A DNA stretch of 9,823 nucleotides from DATIRA01 sp964553405 (GTDB lineage Bacteria > Pseudomonadota > Gammaproteobacteria > Steroidobacterales > Steroidobacteraceae), in the NCBI GenBank assembly GCA_964553405.1, contig CAZKLS010000101.1:1-9823 (forward strand). Reading direction: 5' to 3'. Both the position numbers and the translations under genes were made by a program. The notes below the pieces were generated by a model. That model had not been told where the DNA came from and did not search any database. It worked only from the letters and a program-made list of their open reading frames with translations. Below are positions 8,023 to 9,823 of the stretch, piece after piece (position 1 is the first letter of the stretch; the number at the start of each line of letters is the position of its first letter).

Positions 8023-9765
8023 ATGACCACGACGAATGCGGCGCTCCGCGACTGGGTCGCCGAATGCGCGCGCCTGACGCAACCCGACAAGATCCACTGG
8101 TGCACCGGCTCCGACACCGAGCGGGACGAGCTCACCTCGATGATGCTCGAAAGCGGCGACCTGCTCGCCCTCGACCCGGCAACCTTCCCGAACTGCTACC
8201 TGCACCGCTCGGACCCGTCGGACGTCGCACGGGTGGAGCACCTGACGTTCATCTGTACCCGGAACCGCGAGGACGCCGGGCCGAACAACCTCTGGATGGA
8301 CCCGGCCGAGGCGCACCGCAAGGTCGATGCGATCTTCGAGGGCTGCATGAAGGGCCGCACGATGTACGTCGTGCCCTATTGCATGGGGCCGATCACTTCG
8401 CCGTACGCCCGCTGCGGCGTCGAGATCACCGACAGCCCGTACGTCGTGCTGAACATGCGGATCATGACGCGGATGGGGACCCAGGCGCTGAAGCGCATCG
8501 AGCGCGACGGCAACTTCGTCCGCGGGCTGCACTCGATCGGCGACCTCGACCCCGAGCGTCGTTACATAATGCATTTCCCCGAGGAACTCAGCATCAAGAG
8601 CGTGGGCTCGGGCTACGGCGGCAACGCGCTGCTCGGCAAGAAGTGCCATGCGCTGCGGATCGCCAGCTGGCAGGCGCGCGACGAGGGCTGGCTCGCCGAG
8701 CACATGCTGGTCGTGGGGCTGGAGAACCCGCGCGGCGAGGTCCACTACGTCGCCGCGGCCTTCCCCTCCGCCTGCGGCAAGACCAACCTCGGCATGCTGA
8801 TCCCGCCCGACACGATGCCGGGCTGGAAGGTCTGGACGATCGGCGAGGACATCGCCTGGCTGCACGTCGGCGAGGACGGACGCCTGCGCGCGATCAACCC
8901 CGAGGCGGGCTTCTTCGGGGTGGTCCCGGGCACGAGCCCGAAGACCAACCGCAACGCCTACGAGATGATCCACCACGACACGATCTTCACCAACGTCGCG
9001 GTGACGGCCGAGAACCAGCCCTGGTGGGAAGGCCGCATCAACGGCACGCCGGCCATCGACTGGCGGGGCCGTCCCTACGACAAGGCGAACGGTCCGGCCG
9101 CGCACCCGAACTCGCGCTTCACGGTGTCGGCCAAGCAGAACCCGGCCTACAACCACCTGATGGAGCACCCCGAGGGCGTGCCGATCTCGGCGATCCTGTT
9201 CGGCGGCCGGCGCCGCGAGGTCGCGCCGCTGGTGTACGAGGCACGGGACTGGAAGCACGGCGTGATGGTCGGCGCGGGCATGGCCTCCGAGACCACCGCC
9301 GCCGCGGTCGGCCAGGTGGGCGTGGTGCGACGCGACCCGATGGCGATGAAGCCGTTCTGCGGCTACAACTTCGCCGACTACTGGACGCACTGGCTGTCGC
9401 TCGAGGGCCGGGTGAAACAGTTGCCGAAGATTTATCACGTCAACTGGTTCCGCCAGGACAAGGACGGCAAGTTCCTGTGGCCGGGCTTCGGCGACAATCT
9501 CCGCGTGCTCTCGTGGGTGATCGATCGCTGCGAGGGCCGGGCCGGCGCGCACGAAACGCCGATCGGGTTCCTGCCGCACAAGGAGGACATCGACCTCACC
9601 GGTCTCGACCTGCCCGACGGCACGCTGCACCAGCTGCTGGATCTCGACTACGCGGCCTGGCACCGCGAGATCGACGACATCGGCAAGTACCTCGAGGAGT
9701 TCGGCGACCGCACGCCGCCGGCGCTGCGAGCGGAATACCAGCGGGTCAAGGCCGCGCTGGGCTGA
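8023..9765 (+). CDS. pckG: Phosphoenolpyruvate carboxykinase (GTP)
   Basis: Cytoplasmic enzyme converting oxaloacetate and GTP to phosphoenolpyruvate, GDP and CO2, the entry step of gluconeogenesis, or the reverse for anaplerosis. Length is 580 residues, slightly short of the usual 590-620. Signatures of the GTP class are YGGNALLGKKCHALRIAS (198-215), the P-loop FPSACGKTN (247-255) with the reactive cysteine C251, and GEDIAWL (274-280). By comparison with the vertebrate enzyme the metal ligands are K207, H227 and D276. R70 and Y198-G199-G200 belong to the substrate site, and KPFCGYNFADYW (443-454) and WPGFGDNLRVLSWV (486-499) belong to the nucleotide/C-terminal region. ATG 8023 has AAGGAAG upstream; the longer open frame adds only untranslated leader. 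The gene stands alone, follows a terminator, and is trailed by a REP-like repeat. A role in growth on fatty acids or stored PHA would suit the phasin neighbour, but that link is inference. Confidence 0.97.
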   Translation: MTTTNAALRDWVAECARLTQPDKIHWCTGSDTERDELTSMMLESGDLLALDPATFPNCYLHRSDPSDVARVEHLTFICTRNREDAGPNNLWMDPAEAHRKVDAIFEGCMKGRTMYVVPYCMGPITSPYARCGVEITDSPYVVLNMRIMTRMGTQALKRIERDGNFVRGLHSIGDLDPERRYIMHFPEELSIKSVGSGYGGNALLGKKCHALRIASWQARDEGWLAEHMLVVGLENPRGEVHYVAAAFPSACGKTNLGMLIPPDTMPGWKVWTIGEDIAWLHVGEDGRLRAINPEAGFFGVVPGTSPKTNRNAYEMIHHDTIFTNVAVTAENQPWWEGRINGTPAIDWRGRPYDKANGPAAHPNSRFTVSAKQNPAYNHLMEHPEGVPISAILFGGRRREVAPLVYEARDWKHGVMVGAGMASETTAAAVGQVGVVRRDPMAMKPFCGYNFADYWTHWLSLEGRVKQLPKIYHVNWFRQDKDGKFLWPGFGDNLRVLSWVIDRCEGRAGAHETPIGFLPHKEDIDLTGLDLPDGTLHQLLDLDYAAWHREIDDIGKYLEEFGDRTPPALRAEYQRVKAALG

Positions 9766-9768
9766 GGA

Positions 9769-9816
9769 CCCTCACCCGCCCTTCGGGCACCCTCTCCCAG
9801 CCGAGCTGGGAGAGGG
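9769..9816 (-). repeat. REP-like hairpin, copy 2, after pckG
   Basis: In opposite orientation to copy 1, it has CCCTCACCC (9769-9777), a small GCCC-TTC-GGGC hairpin (9778-9788), then a perfect 12-bp stem (CCCTCTCCCAGC, 9790-9801, with its complement 9805-9816) around a CGA loop. It begins four bases after the pckG stop codon. The lack of a T-run argues against a classical terminator, though such repeats can stabilise or end messages. Confidence 0.8.
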
Positions 9817-9823
9817 CCGGAAC

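Noticed and set aside
7888..9663. 591-residue open frame antisense to pckG
   Set aside because: It is an Arg/Val/Asp-rich shadow of a GC-rich gene with no domain, and pckG on the opposite strand is unmistakable.

Overview
The window looks like chromosomal DNA of a GC-rich proteobacterium, most likely a gammaproteobacterium. The reasons are a tsaB-yoaA adjacency like that of Escherichia coli, a PhoB/PhoR pair of the enterobacterial/pseudomonad type, a phasin, a GTP-dependent PEP carboxykinase and REP-like hairpins. No rRNA, tRNA, CRISPR array, transposase, integrase or phage gene is visible. Most of the content is core metabolism and regulation; the least ordinary parts are non-coding.

Six genes from 1 to 6991 lie on the minus strand. 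In transcription order they are a small secreted DUF11-like protein (6991-6440), the DinG/YoaA-family helicase (6428-4467), the tRNA t6A factor tsaB (4278-3589), phoB (3539-2844), phoR (2821-1490) and an outer-membrane porin (1355-3, complete at the window edge). Two genes lie on the plus strand: a phasin with a histone-H1-like basic tail (7210-7785) and pckG (8023-9765). A 218-bp divergent region (6992-7209) and a strong intrinsic terminator (7838-7865) separate the transcription units.

The best-supported regulatory story is phosphate control. Upstream of the porin are three CTGNAAC heptamers spaced 12 and 11 bp apart, and a TATAAA lies exactly 10 bp beyond the last one, which is the layout of a PhoB-activated promoter. 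A second, weaker Pho-box-like array with AATT repeated every 11 bp lies just before phoB and overlaps the tsaB stop codon. PhoB/PhoR therefore probably control both their own operon and the neighbouring porin, which would act as a phosphate-starvation outer-membrane channel.

The second story is polyhydroxyalkanoate (PHA) storage. The phasin has a good sigma70-like promoter whose predicted start site falls inside two overlapping TGCTGCA/TGCAGCA palindromes that fit the reported PhaR operator pattern CTGC-N3-GCAG. This suggests repression until PHA granules titrate the repressor.

The third is a composite repeat between tsaB and yoaA (4294-4481). It consists of six 14-bp tandem units (the last degenerate), a REP-like hairpin, and then nearly three units in inverted orientation. 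The two outer parts form a 38-bp inverted repeat with 36 matches, and its right arm supplies the last codons and stop of yoaA. A second copy of the REP-like hairpin, with compensated stem changes, closes the window after pckG.
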